Assembly (NCBI GenBank): GCA_947501105.1 | Contig: CANMUP010000003.1 | Span: forward strand, 795,439-859,438 | Direction: 5' to 3' | Origin: an uncultured Flaviramulus sp. | GTDB taxonomy: Bacteria; Bacteroidota; Bacteroidia; Flavobacteriales; Flavobacteriaceae | DNA: 64,000 bases | Shown here: piece by piece, positions 33,854 to 42,755 of the stretch | Numbering within the stretch: the stretch's first letter is position 1 | Layout of the letters: every line of letters begins with the position of its first letter | Notes under the pieces: model-generated | The model's input: the letters and a program-made list of their open reading frames with translations, nothing else | The model's database searches: none | Told to the model about the DNA's origin: nothing | Made by a program: the position numbers and the translations under genes

Positions 33854-36457
33854 ATGAAACATCAAAAACTCAGAGCTTTAAAGCTTTTTAGTGTTGCATT
33901 TGTGTTAGCAATTTTTCTTATTCCACAAAATGCTGAGGCACAAAAAAGAAAAAGAGGCAAGAAAAAAAATCAAGTCGAAGCACCAGCAAAACCTGTTGCA
34001 AAGAAATCGAAAGAAAAGAAAATTAAAGACCTTGTTAAATCAAGTAAAAAAATTGAAGGATTATTTACTATTTATCAAGATACTATTACGGGGTCTTTAC
34101 AAATGTTAATTTCTGACGACCAGATTGATAAAGAGTATATTTATTTTAGTCAAATAGCAGATGGAGTTATGGATGCAGGGAGAATTATAAGAGGCTCGTA
34201 TAGAGGTTCAAAAGTTTTCAAGATTAAAAAATACTTTAATAAAATTGAATTTGAAACTCAAAACAATTCATTTTATTTCGACCCGGAAAGTGCGCTTTCA
34301 AAATCAAAAGATGCCAATATTAGTAATGGTAATATGGCCAGTGTAAAAGTTGAAGCACACGATAAAAAGAAAGGCCTTTATTTAATTAAAGCTGATGGCT
34401 TATTTTTAAGTGAGACGTTTTCTCAAATAAAAAGACCAAGATTTCCAGGAGCATCTCCAACTGCATTTAAACTTGGCAGCTTAAACAAAGGAAAAACAAA
34501 AATTAACTCTATTAGAAATTATGAAGCAAACACTGATCTTCAAGTAGAGTATGTATATTCCTCTCCCTCTGTATTAAATGGTGGATCAAATGCTGTTGCG
34601 GATGGTAGAAACGTAAGTATTAAAGTGTTCCATAGTTTAATTGAAATGCCTGATAATGATTACGAAATAAGATATGACGACCCAAGAGTTGGTTATTTTT
34701 TAACTCAAGTAGAGGATCAAACATCAACTAGCGCAACGCCTTATAGAGATTTAGTACACCGTTGGAATTTAAAAAAGAAAGATCCAAATGCTGCGATATC
34801 TGAACCAGTAGAACCTATTACATGGTGGATAGAAAACTCAACACCTGTTGAATGGAGAGAAACTATTACAAATGCCGTTTTACAATGGAATGTAGCTTTC
34901 GAAAAGGCTGGATTTAAAAACGCTATGGCAGTAAAAATACAACCTGATGATGCCGATTGGGATGCTGGAGATATTAGATATAATGTATTACGTTGGACAT
35001 CATCTCCGCAACCTCCTTTTGGTGGTTATGGCCCAAGTTTTGTTAACCCAAAAACGGGACAAATTTTAGGTGCAGATATTATGCTTGAGTACGTTCACTT
35101 TACTAATAGGGTGATGTATGATAAGTTATTCGACTTAGCGTCATTAAACAAAACTTTTGAGAATTCTGAAATTGACGAAGACCATAAAATGTATTGTTCA
35201 TTAGGTCATGTTATGCACGAAAATACACTTTTCGGAAATGCTGTGCTAAAAGCTTCAAATGCTTCAGATTTGGAAATGAAACGTATGAAGAAAGAAGCTA
35301 TGGTAGCATTAATAATGCATGAAGTTGGGCATACATTAGGATTAAATCATAACATGAAAGCGAGTCAATTATTCTCGCCTGAGCAATTGGCAGATCCTGA
35401 TTTTATTAAAGGAAAATGTTTAACTGGTTCTGTTATGGATTATGCTGCCATAAACATTACAAAAGATAGAAGTAAGCAAGGCCAGTATTATGATACAGCA
35501 GTTGGACCTTATGATGTTTGGGCCATTCAATTTGGATATACACCATTTAAAAGTAAAAACGAAAGAACAGATTTATTAAATCAATCTACTAAACCAGAGT
35601 TAATTTTTGGTAATGATGCAGATGACATGCGATCTCCAGGAAAAGCTATAGATCCTCGTGTTATGGTTGGAGATATGTCTAACGATCAAATAGCATACTC
35701 TAACGATCGCTTTGAAGTTATTAATACCATGATGAAAGGCATTAAAGATAAATTTTCAAAATCTGGTCAATCTTATCAAGAACTTCGTCAAGCTTATTAT
35801 ATCTTAAGTGGTCAAAAAGGAAGTGCAGCCAATGTAGTATCAAGATTTATTGGTGGCGTTTATGTAGATAGAGCTATGTCTGGTCAAGAAGGAGAAACAC
35901 AACCTTACACACCTGTAAGTTTAGAAGACCAAAAGCGAGCTATGGCTACTTTAAGTAAACATGTTTTTGCTCCAAATGCTTTTGATGCTCCAAATGATTT
36001 ATATAATTACTTAGCAATGCAGCGCAGAGGTTATGGTTTTTTCCGTTCTCCTGAGGACCCTAAAATTCATCGTCAAGTTTTAGGGTATCAAAAAAATGTA
36101 TTAAACCATGTTTTGCATCCAAATACTTTACAACGTATTACTGATTCTGAATTGTATGGTAACGAATATAAACTGTCAACCTTTATGAGAGACTTAAATA
36201 ATGCTATTTTTAAAGCTGATATTTATACTAGTGTAAATTCATTTAGGCAAAATTTACAATTAGAATATACTAATATGCTAATTGATATGTTAACAGGAAA
36301 ACAAAGTGGTAGATATACAAATAATGCAAAATCTATGGCTCTATACAATTTAAAAAATATTAGAACCATGGCTGCTCCTTCTGGTAATATATCATCAAGA
36401 GCCCACAAACAACACTTAAGAACGCTTATTGATAATGCGTTAAAAGAAATTAAATAA
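33854..36457 (+). CDS. Exported zinc metalloprotease, metzincin type (DUF5117/DUF5118)
   Basis: The 867-residue protein has a signal peptide (1-29, PQNAEAQ), then a Lys-rich stretch. The conserved layout is DUF5118, DUF5117 and a catalytic domain. The zinc site is HEVGHTLGLNH starting at His489 (HExxHxxGxxH) with a Met-turn in TGSVMDYAAINI. Large proteins of this family are widespread in Bacteroidota; their substrates are not established. A strong hairpin terminator follows at 36479-36510. Confidence 0.93.
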   Translation: MKHQKLRALKLFSVAFVLAIFLIPQNAEAQKRKRGKKKNQVEAPAKPVAKKSKEKKIKDLVKSSKKIEGLFTIYQDTITGSLQMLISDDQIDKEYIYFSQIADGVMDAGRIIRGSYRGSKVFKIKKYFNKIEFETQNNSFYFDPESALSKSKDANISNGNMASVKVEAHDKKKGLYLIKADGLFLSETFSQIKRPRFPGASPTAFKLGSLNKGKTKINSIRNYEANTDLQVEYVYSSPSVLNGGSNAVADGRNVSIKVFHSLIEMPDNDYEIRYDDPRVGYFLTQVEDQTSTSATPYRDLVHRWNLKKKDPNAAISEPVEPITWWIENSTPVEWRETITNAVLQWNVAFEKAGFKNAMAVKIQPDDADWDAGDIRYNVLRWTSSPQPPFGGYGPSFVNPKTGQILGADIMLEYVHFTNRVMYDKLFDLASLNKTFENSEIDEDHKMYCSLGHVMHENTLFGNAVLKASNASDLEMKRMKKEAMVALIMHEVGHTLGLNHNMKASQLFSPEQLADPDFIKGKCLTGSVMDYAAINITKDRSKQGQYYDTAVGPYDVWAIQFGYTPFKSKNERTDLLNQSTKPELIFGNDADDMRSPGKAIDPRVMVGDMSNDQIAYSNDRFEVINTMMKGIKDKFSKSGQSYQELRQAYYILSGQKGSAANVVSRFIGGVYVDRAMSGQEGETQPYTPVSLEDQKRAMATLSKHVFAPNAFDAPNDLYNYLAMQRRGYGFFRSPEDPKIHRQVLGYQKNVLNHVLHPNTLQRITDSELYGNEYKLSTFMRDLNNAIFKADIYTSVNSFRQNLQLEYTNMLIDMLTGKQSGRYTNNAKSMALYNLKNIRTMAAPSGNISSRAHKQHLRTLIDNALKEIK

Positions 36458-36478
36458 CTACATTTATTATAAACTGAT

Positions 36479-36510
36479 AAAAGCCATATCTTTTAATCGA
36501 TATGGCTTTT
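36479..36510 (+). terminator. Rho-independent-like terminator after the metzincin gene
   Basis: Twelve-bp arms AAAAGCCATATC / GATATGGCTTTT with an 8-nt loop, ending in a T-rich run, lie 22 bases after the stop codon. Confidence 0.85.
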
Positions 36511-36551
36511 TAATTTTATTATTTATCTTAATAAAAATTTATTTCTTTAAA

Positions 36552-37742
36552 ATGAAAAAACTTATAAGTCTTATTTTCTTATTTATTGTAATCCAATCTT
36601 TTGGTCAAAAAAACATTTTCAAAAAAGGTTTAATTACTCAGAAAAATTATTATACAGAAATCAATTTTGATTTTATTTCAGAAAAAATAATTATTCCTGT
36701 TGTAATAGAAAATAAAACATATCGCTTTTTGTTAGATACTGGCGCACCAAACTTAATATCGGCAAAACTTCAAAAAGCAATTAAAACTACTTCAATAAAA
36801 AGTATCAATGTAAAAGACGCTTCAAACAAACAAAACAGTTTAGAGGTAGTTTCCATTCCTCAAATTACACTTGGTAATGTTACTTTTAAAAATTGTCCAG
36901 CGCTAGTGGATAAGAGCATGGGTAATTTAATTTTTGATTGCTTTGAAATTGATGGTTTTATTGGAAGTAATATGCTACAAAAATCTATAGTTCAAATCGA
37001 TTTAAAAGATAAAGTAATTAGATTGACTGATACAAAAAAGAAACTTACTTTAAATAAAAAAAATGCTACTAAATTATATCTAATTGGTGGACAAAAAAGC
37101 CCGTATATATGGATTAATTTGAAAGGTGAGACAAATGCTAGGGAACAATTATTAATTGATACAGGGATGAAAGGTTTTTACGATTTATCCCTTAAGAATT
37201 TTGGTATACTTCAGAAGAATAATATTTTTAAAATTAATAATGAAGGTTATGGAAGCAAAAGTATTGGCCTATTTGGAGCCGCTGATAATAGAAAACATTA
37301 TAGAGTAATAGCCGATACTTTTAAAATAAATAATACTATATTTAAAAATGTTGTAACAGAAACTACAAACGACAATAATTCTAGAATTGGCTCAGAAATT
37401 TTAAAGTATGGAATGGTTACTATAGATTTTTTAAGTAAAAAATTCTATTTTAAATCGTATAAAACCACAATAGATTTACAAGAAAAAGTTTTAGGGTTTA
37501 GCCCCACAATTATAAACAATAAGCTTGTTGTTGGTATTGTATGGGATGATGAGCTAGAAAAAGAAATTAGTTTTGGTGATGAAATTATTAAATTAAATAC
37601 ACTTGATGTAAGTAGCACTCCCCTTTGTGATTTTATTACATCAAAGGCATTATACAATAAAAATGACACGATAGAATTAACTACAAAAAATAGTGAGGGC
37701 ATAATAAAAACCGTTATCGTTAAGAAAATAATCCCAAAATAA
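36552..37742 (+). CDS. Exported retropepsin-like aspartyl protease with PDZ-like end
   Basis: The 396-residue protein has a signal peptide (1-19, IQSFGQ). Two DTG active-site loops, FLLDTGAPNLIS (Asp62) and LLIDTGMKGFYD (Asp203), indicate a single-chain two-lobe aspartyl protease fold. The C-terminal 90 residues (VVGIVWDDELEKEISFGDEI and LNTLDVSSTPLCDF) look like a PDZ domain. Similar proteins are frequent in Bacteroidota and uncharacterised. A terminator hairpin directly follows the stop. Confidence 0.85.
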   Translation: MKKLISLIFLFIVIQSFGQKNIFKKGLITQKNYYTEINFDFISEKIIIPVVIENKTYRFLLDTGAPNLISAKLQKAIKTTSIKSINVKDASNKQNSLEVVSIPQITLGNVTFKNCPALVDKSMGNLIFDCFEIDGFIGSNMLQKSIVQIDLKDKVIRLTDTKKKLTLNKKNATKLYLIGGQKSPYIWINLKGETNAREQLLIDTGMKGFYDLSLKNFGILQKNNIFKINNEGYGSKSIGLFGAADNRKHYRVIADTFKINNTIFKNVVTETTNDNNSRIGSEILKYGMVTIDFLSKKFYFKSYKTTIDLQEKVLGFSPTIINNKLVVGIVWDDELEKEISFGDEIIKLNTLDVSSTPLCDFITSKALYNKNDTIELTTKNSEGIIKTVIVKKIIPK

Positions 37743-37743
37743 A

Positions 37744-37770
37744 AAAGCTACTCTAAATTAAAGTAGCTTT
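37744..37770 (+). terminator. Terminator hairpin after the aspartyl protease gene
   Basis: Nine-bp arms AAAGCTACT / AGTAGCTTT with a 9-nt loop begin right after the TAA; the arm ends in TTT. It separates the protease gene from the structured leader of the next gene. Confidence 0.8.
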
Positions 37771-37781
37771 AAGTGTATATA

Positions 37782-37883
37782 TAGAACGAATGTTTCTTTT
37801 TAGAGCCAGTAACTGGTTTACTTTATGTTTCATTCGTGATTCTACTATTAAACATTCAAAATGTGTGCCAAAGCACAGTTCTA
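37782..37883 (+). ncRNA. Candidate structured leader RNA upstream of the AhpD-like gene
   Basis: A closing pair TAGAAC (37782-37787) / GTTCTA (37878-37883) encloses a stem GAATG (37788-37792) / CATTC (37831-37835). That stem contains CCAG-TAA-CTGG (37806-37816), and a separate hairpin TGTGC-CAAA-GCACA lies at 37864-37877. It lies 28 bases before the start codon at 37912. This could be a cis-regulatory RNA; I recognise no known riboswitch class. Confidence 0.3.
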
Positions 37884-37911
37884 ATAGAAATAGTTAAAAA
37901 ATAATTATAAA

Positions 37912-38517
37912 ATGAGTTGGATTAAAGTAATACCTTTTGAGGAAGCCACAGGTAAATTAAAATCTATTTATAAAAAAATTAAAGGTCCAAATGACCAAAT
38001 AGATAATGTATTGAGTATTCATAGTTTACGACCACATACGCTTGTTGGTCATATGAGTATTTATAAAAACACATTGCATCATACAAATAATACTTTTCCC
38101 AATTGGTTTTTAGAACTTTTAGGAACCTACACCAGTTATATTAATAAATGTGATTACTGCTATAAGCATCATTACGAAGGCATGAAACGCTTTTTAAATG
38201 ATAACAAAAAAGCTGAGTTGATTAAATTTCATATTGAAAATGATTCACTTCTTGAAATTTTAAACGAAAAGGAGTTTGTGTTATCTGTTTATGGAAAACA
38301 ACTAACACTTGAAGCTAATAAGATCACTAAAAATGATATAAATAATTTAAGAAAGTATGGAATTAATGACGGAGAAATATTAGAAGTAAATCAAGTAGTT
38401 GCATATTTTAATTATGCAAATAGAACGGTTCTTGGTCTAGGGGTAAATACTAACAATGAAGTATTAGGATTGTCTCCCAATAACAAAGATGATGAAAGCG
38501 CTTGGGATCATAAATAA
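37912..38517 (+). CDS. AhpD-like / carboxymuconolactone decarboxylase-family peroxidase-related protein
   Basis: The 201-residue protein has the AhpD-type active site CDYCYKHHYEG (Cys80, Cys83, His87) in an all-helical fold and matches the 'peroxidase-related' subgroup of about 190-200 residues. Such proteins use the CxxC pair in thiol-peroxide chemistry; the physiological partner is not known. It has no signal peptide. Its stop is immediately adjacent to the convergent acyltransferase stop. Confidence 0.82.
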   Translation: MSWIKVIPFEEATGKLKSIYKKIKGPNDQIDNVLSIHSLRPHTLVGHMSIYKNTLHHTNNTFPNWFLELLGTYTSYINKCDYCYKHHYEGMKRFLNDNKKAELIKFHIENDSLLEILNEKEFVLSVYGKQLTLEANKITKNDINNLRKYGINDGEILEVNQVVAYFNYANRTVLGLGVNTNNEVLGLSPNNKDDESAWDHK

Positions 38518-39066
38518 TTAAGAGTATTCTGGTATTTTTCCCTTAACGCCTTTATAGAAATTGTACATAAATTCAAAATCTGCTTTAGTATCATTAGTAG
38601 GATAAAAAGGTTCAGAAATTTTATTTTGTTTATTTTTAAAATCAAGCGTAAACATAATAATGGGCACATTGGCTTCTTTTGCTATATAATAAAACCCAGT
38701 ACGCCACTCCTCTACTTTTTTCCTTGTGCCTTCTGGAGCCATTGTCATTCTAAACTCTTTTCTTTCATTAAATAATTTTGCTATAGCCTCAACTTTGTTT
38801 TCATTAGATTGCCGGTTAATAGGCGCACCTCCTAAAGCTCTAAAAAACCATCCAATGGGAAAAACAAACAATTCTTTTTTTCCTACAAAATTTGTTTTAA
38901 TATTTAATGCAGATCGAAGTAAAATACCAATATAGAAGTCATGCCAACTTGTATGAGGTGCAGCTATAATAATAGCTTTTTTAACTGAACTTTGAGAAAA
39001 ATTGGTATTGCCAACAGCTTTCCATCCTAAAAGCTTAAAATAAATAAATCTGGCTAACCACCGCAT
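38518..39066 (-). CDS. 1-acylglycerol-3-phosphate acyltransferase-like protein (PlsC family)
   Basis: The 182-residue protein has the acyltransferase block I APHTSWHDFYIG (HX4D, His38 to Asp43), block II around IGWFFRALGGAPINR and block III MAPEGTRKK. These mark the PlsC/LPLAT family. It is shorter than PlsC proper (about 240) and lacks an obvious N-terminal anchor, like other small bacteroidetes LPLAT proteins. It starts one base from the kdnB-like stop and may act in lipid or lipopolysaccharide acylation. Confidence 0.82.
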   Translation of the reverse strand: MRWLARFIYFKLLGWKAVGNTNFSQSSVKKAIIIAAPHTSWHDFYIGILLRSALNIKTNFVGKKELFVFPIGWFFRALGGAPINRQSNENKVEAIAKLFNERKEFRMTMAPEGTRKKVEEWRTGFYYIAKEANVPIIMFTLDFKNKQNKISEPFYPTNDTKADFEFMYNFYKGVKGKIPEYS

Positions 39067-39067
39067 G

Positions 39068-40150
39068 TTACATTTTTTGATAAAGCTCTTTTAGCTTTTT
39101 TGGTGTTATTATTTTCTTCCAATTTTCACCTAAGGCATTCTCCCAAAGTGGTTCTAAACTAAGTGATATTTTAATCATTATATCAAACTCTCTATCACTT
39201 AAATCGGCACAAATACCTTTTGGTAAAACAATATTATGTTTCTTCTTCATGGCTTTAAATAATTTTACGCCTTCTGGGTAAAATTCTTCTAAATGATTAA
39301 AAACAATACAATTACCTATTCCGTGCTTAGTACCTAATAAATATGATAATCCGTAACTCATAGCATGAGCTACGCCAACTTGAGAGTACACAATGCTCAT
39401 ACCTCCATGCCACGATGCCATCATTAGCTTTTCTTGTGCTTCTACTTTAGTAAGCGAGTTGCCTAGGAAAATTTCTTTGCAAAGCTCTAATGCCATTTCC
39501 CCATAACTTTGACTAAACGCATTTAAATAAGTTCCTGTAAGTGACTCAATACAATGAATATAACAATCCATTCCTGTATAAAACCATTGTTCAGTTGGAA
39601 CATCTTTAGTAAGCTCAGAATCTAATATAACTTGATCAAAAGGTGTAAAATCTGAATTTATTCCTAATTTCCTTTCTGGACCAGTAAGTACTGTTGTTCT
39701 TGAAACTTCTGCACCCGTCCCTGATATAGTAGGAATTCCAACATGGTATATTGCTTTATTTTTAACTAAGTCCCAACCTTGATAATCTTTGGTTTCCCCC
39801 TCGTTAGTAATCATTATAGAAACTGCTTTTGCTAAATCTAACAGTGTGCCTCCTCCTATTCCTATAATTCCTGACGGACGTTCTTTCGTCTTTAAAATTA
39901 TTTCTTCAACCAACTCATCAACCTGTGAGGTTTTAGGTTCTTCTTTTGAAGATATAAATATAATTTTATCATCATAAGAAGTAGGTATTCTTGATGTTAA
40001 CCAGGTTTTGTTTTTAAATGCATCATCTACTAAAAAGATAAATGGGGCATTAATACTTAATCGTTTTGGGGCAATAATATCACTTAACTGATTAAAACTA
40101 CCTCTGCCAAAAATTACTCTTGGCACCATTGGAAAGTTTTTATAACTCAT
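39068..40150 (-). CDS. kdnB: Iron-containing alcohol dehydrogenase, KdnB-like Kdo 8-oxidase
   Basis: The 360-residue Fe-ADH family protein has the nucleotide motif GIIGIGGGTLLDLAKAVS (about 98-115) and the metal-site segments TGMDCYIHCIES, GVAHAMSYG and GTKHGIGN. The start YKNFPMVPRVIFGRGSFNQL resembles KdnB, which oxidises C8 of Kdo as the first step to 8-amino-Kdo (Kdo8N). Proximity to kdsB supports that reading. The partner aminotransferase KdnA is not in this window. A general alcohol dehydrogenase role is the alternative. Confidence 0.72.
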   Translation of the reverse strand: MSYKNFPMVPRVIFGRGSFNQLSDIIAPKRLSINAPFIFLVDDAFKNKTWLTSRIPTSYDDKIIFISSKEEPKTSQVDELVEEIILKTKERPSGIIGIGGGTLLDLAKAVSIMITNEGETKDYQGWDLVKNKAIYHVGIPTISGTGAEVSRTTVLTGPERKLGINSDFTPFDQVILDSELTKDVPTEQWFYTGMDCYIHCIESLTGTYLNAFSQSYGEMALELCKEIFLGNSLTKVEAQEKLMMASWHGGMSIVYSQVGVAHAMSYGLSYLLGTKHGIGNCIVFNHLEEFYPEGVKLFKAMKKKHNIVLPKGICADLSDREFDIMIKISLSLEPLWENALGENWKKIITPKKLKELYQKM

Positions 40151-40237
40151 TTAATATATTTTTCTTTTTACAAAATGTAAAAATAGTACTAATTTCACTT
40201 TAACTCGATTAAATATTAGTGAAATATCTTACTAAAA

Positions 40238-40939
40238 TTACAATAAATTTAATACGTCTTTTAAACCACTAATAGTTCTATAATTTTTTCCATTAGTTTC
40301 TTTTTTACTTACTTCTTCATGTGCCCAAGTTGTATGAAATGGAACATGAATGGCATTTGCTTTTATATTTACCAAGGGCAAAACATCAGATTTTAAAGAA
40401 TTTCCAATCATTAGAAATTCTGATGGCTTAATATCTAAATGATTTAAAAGATTTGAATAATTACTCTCTTGCTTATCACTTAATACTTCAATATGATGAA
40501 AATAACTAGTTAATCCAGATTTTTGAAGTTTTCGCTCTTGATCTAATAAATCGCCTTTAGTTGCTAATATTAATCGATATTTTTTTGACAAAGCATCTAA
40601 CACTTCCTCAACGCCATCAAGTAACTCAACAGGCTTTTCTAGCATGTTCTTACCTATATTCAAAATAGCTTCAATAATTTTATTTGAAATATTATAATTT
40701 GATAATTCCAAAGCAAGTTCAACCATTGATAAAATGAAAGCCTTTACACCATAACCATACAGTGGTAGGTTTTTCATTTCCATTTTAAATAATTCTTGAT
40801 CTATCTTATTTGGGGTTTCATATTCTGATAATAAACGTTGAACTTCTATTTCTGCTTCACGAAAGTAGGTTTCGTTAACCCAAAGCGTATCATCTGCATC
40901 AAAACCTATTACTTTTATTTTTGTGTAATCTATTTCCAT
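40238..40939 (-). CDS. HAD-family hydrolase
   Basis: The 233-residue protein has motif [15 protein letters not shown] (nucleophile Asp15, Asp17), motif II-like LILATKGD, a Lys region and motif [14 protein letters not shown], with a helical cap (about 30-100). It is a phosphatase-like HAD of the YjjG/phosphoglycolate type. Its first 10 bases overlap the end of kdsB, so the two are cotranscribed; the product may serve sugar-phosphate metabolism near the Kdo pathway. It is not a clear KdsC, which is shorter and capless. Confidence 0.85.
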   Translation of the reverse strand: MEIDYTKIKVIGFDADDTLWVNETYFREAEIEVQRLLSEYETPNKIDQELFKMEMKNLPLYGYGVKAFILSMVELALELSNYNISNKIIEAILNIGKNMLEKPVELLDGVEEVLDALSKKYRLILATKGDLLDQERKLQKSGLTSYFHHIEVLSDKQESNYSNLLNHLDIKPSEFLMIGNSLKSDVLPLVNIKANAIHVPFHTTWAHEEVSKKETNGKNYRTISGLKDVLNLL

Positions 40940-41658
40940 AGTTTTTTAGCGCGTTCTAAATCTTCAGGAGTGTCAATCTCAACACCCTGTACATCTGTTT
41001 CTACCATTTTTATACGTTTTCCATATTCTAGATAACGGATGCATTCTATTTTTTCTGAAGCTTCAAGTGGTAACATGGGTAGCTTATAAAAATCTAAAAT
41101 GGCTTCTTTTCTAAAAGCGTAAACGCCTTTGTGTTTATAATATTTTACTCCAACGTTTTCATCTCTCGGGTAAGGTATTGGGCTTCGAGAAAAATACAGT
41201 GCGAAATTAGTTTGATCTACAATTACTTTTACTGTATTTGGGTTATTAATTTCATTAACATCAGTAATATGCACCATTAATGATGCCAAATCAATACTTT
41301 TATCATTATCATCTTTAAAAACTTCAATTAATTTTTTTAATGACTCTGCATCAGTAAATGGTTCGTCTCCTTGAACGTTAATAACTATATCGATATCTAA
41401 ATCCTCAACAGCTTCGGCTATTCTATCGCTTCCGCAATCATGCTCCTTAATACTCATAATGGCTTTACCTCCATTATTTACAATTTCTTTATAAATAATG
41501 TCGCTGTCTGTTACTACAAAAACGTCATCAAATAAATTGGTGGCAACTGTAGCTTCGTAAGTACGGCGAATCACTGTTTTTCCACCTAAATCTTGCATAA
41601 GTTTTCCTGGAAAACGGGTAGCACTGTAACGTGCTGGAATCATTGAAATTATTTTCAT
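40930..41658 (-). CDS. kdsB: CMP-Kdo synthetase (3-deoxy-manno-octulosonate cytidylyltransferase)
   Basis: The 242-residue enzyme activates Kdo (or Kdo8N) with CTP for lipid A core assembly. It begins [20 protein letters not shown], with the CTP-binding P-loop-like segment, and has [21 protein letters not shown] and [17 protein letters not shown]. Length is typical (about 245). It leads a leftward cluster with a HAD hydrolase and a KdnB-like oxidase, so CMP-Kdo8N is a possible product. Confidence 0.95.
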   Translation of the reverse strand: MKIISMIPARYSATRFPGKLMQDLGGKTVIRRTYEATVATNLFDDVFVVTDSDIIYKEIVNNGGKAIMSIKEHDCGSDRIAEAVEDLDIDIVINVQGDEPFTDAESLKKLIEVFKDDNDKSIDLASLMVHITDVNEINNPNTVKVIVDQTNFALYFSRSPIPYPRDENVGVKYYKHKGVYAFRKEAILDFYKLPMLPLEASEKIECIRYLEYGKRIKMVETDVQGVEIDTPEDLERAKKLWK

Positions 41659-41706
41659 AAGTGATTTTTCAATTCTAATTCAAAAATAGAATAAATATTA
41701 GAGGTT

Positions 41707-42273
41707 TTAAGCTTTAGTTGGCCTAAACTTTTTATAAAGCCGAAAAATTATAAATAATATGATAACCACTAAAATTATGGCAAGAATTGGTAAAAATATT
41801 GATACTACCGACATAACCATAGCTGTACCAGTTTCTAAAGTAGAAACTATGGGATTTCCTAAACCTCCAGTTGTTGCAGTTGATGCTAATCGTGTTGTGC
41901 TCGAAGTTCCAGCTATGGCAGCTGCTGTTCCTCCTCCTGCTATTATAGCCAACGACCAAGTTACTACAGGGCTTAAATCTGCAATTGTAGACATCATAAC
42001 AGCTGTTCCTGCTAGGGCAGCTAATGGTACTGTTATACTATCTAACAAATTATCGATATAAGGTATAAAATAAGCAAATATTTCTACTAATGTAGCAACA
42101 CCTAAAGTTACTAAAGCTGCTGTGCTACCTATCCATTGCCAAGATTCGTTGAGCTGCCAAACATCAAAATAAGAAGCTAGACTTAATGCAAACAAAGGCA
42201 GAAAAACTCTAAATCCAACTGATGCTGCAAGTCCAACACCCAAACATATACTAATAATGGTTTCTATTGTCAT
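41707..42273 (-). CDS. DUF4126 integral membrane protein
   Basis: The 188-residue protein has five or so hydrophobic segments with small residues, beginning ISICLGVGLAASVGFRVFLP, typical of DUF4126. The middle contains a Gly/Ala/Thr-rich segment (GGGTAAAIAGTSSTTRLAST). Function is unknown. Its start overlaps the stop of the upstream lipoprotein gene by 4 bases, so they form a pair. Confidence 0.75.
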   Translation of the reverse strand: MTIETIISICLGVGLAASVGFRVFLPLFALSLASYFDVWQLNESWQWIGSTAALVTLGVATLVEIFAYFIPYIDNLLDSITVPLAALAGTAVMMSTIADLSPVVTWSLAIIAGGGTAAAIAGTSSTTRLASTATTGGLGNPIVSTLETGTAMVMSVVSIFLPILAIILVVIILFIIFRLYKKFRPTKA

Positions 42274-42731
42274 TTTTTATATTTTTCTCGAAAAAACTTA
42301 TACTTATTTTCAGGAATTAACTTATCTATTTCTATAATTAACTTTTCTATTTCTGGATGAAAATATCTTTCTAGGAATATTCTTTTTGATTTAATGCTAT
42401 CTCCAGAAATGTTTACATAAAGATTTAATCCGTCAAACCCAGCTTCTTTATAACTTGACTTTAGAGTATCTGTCGTCTGTTTTTTAAGATATGCATAGAA
42501 ATTATGGGTATCTATTTTATTTAATTTTATGGCATAAATGATAGAATCTTTGCACCCATGAAAGTCACAATCATAATGTATTTTCAGGCTATCTCTATTA
42601 ACTTTATAATTCAACATATAGCCAGCTGCACCATCAAAATCTCGAATATCAACATTGAAATTATCAACTTTCAATTCTTTTTGACAACCAAATATTCCAA
42701 ATATTAAAATTAAGATAAATATTTTATGCAT
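42270..42731 (-). CDS. Small lipoprotein of unknown function
   Basis: The 153-residue protein has a lipoprotein signal with Cys16 (LIFGIFGC). I recognise no domain in the remainder; it contains a CDFHGCKDS pair of cysteines at about 55-60 that could form a disulphide or bind metal. It overlaps the DUF4126 gene by 4 bases. Confidence 0.65.
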   Translation of the reverse strand: MHKIFILILIFGIFGCQKELKVDNFNVDIRDFDGAAGYMLNYKVNRDSLKIHYDCDFHGCKDSIIYAIKLNKIDTHNFYAYLKKQTTDTLKSSYKEAGFDGLNLYVNISGDSIKSKRIFLERYFHPEIEKLIIEIDKLIPENKYKFFREKYKK

Positions 42732-42755
42732 GATACAATTTTATCTAATCAAAAA

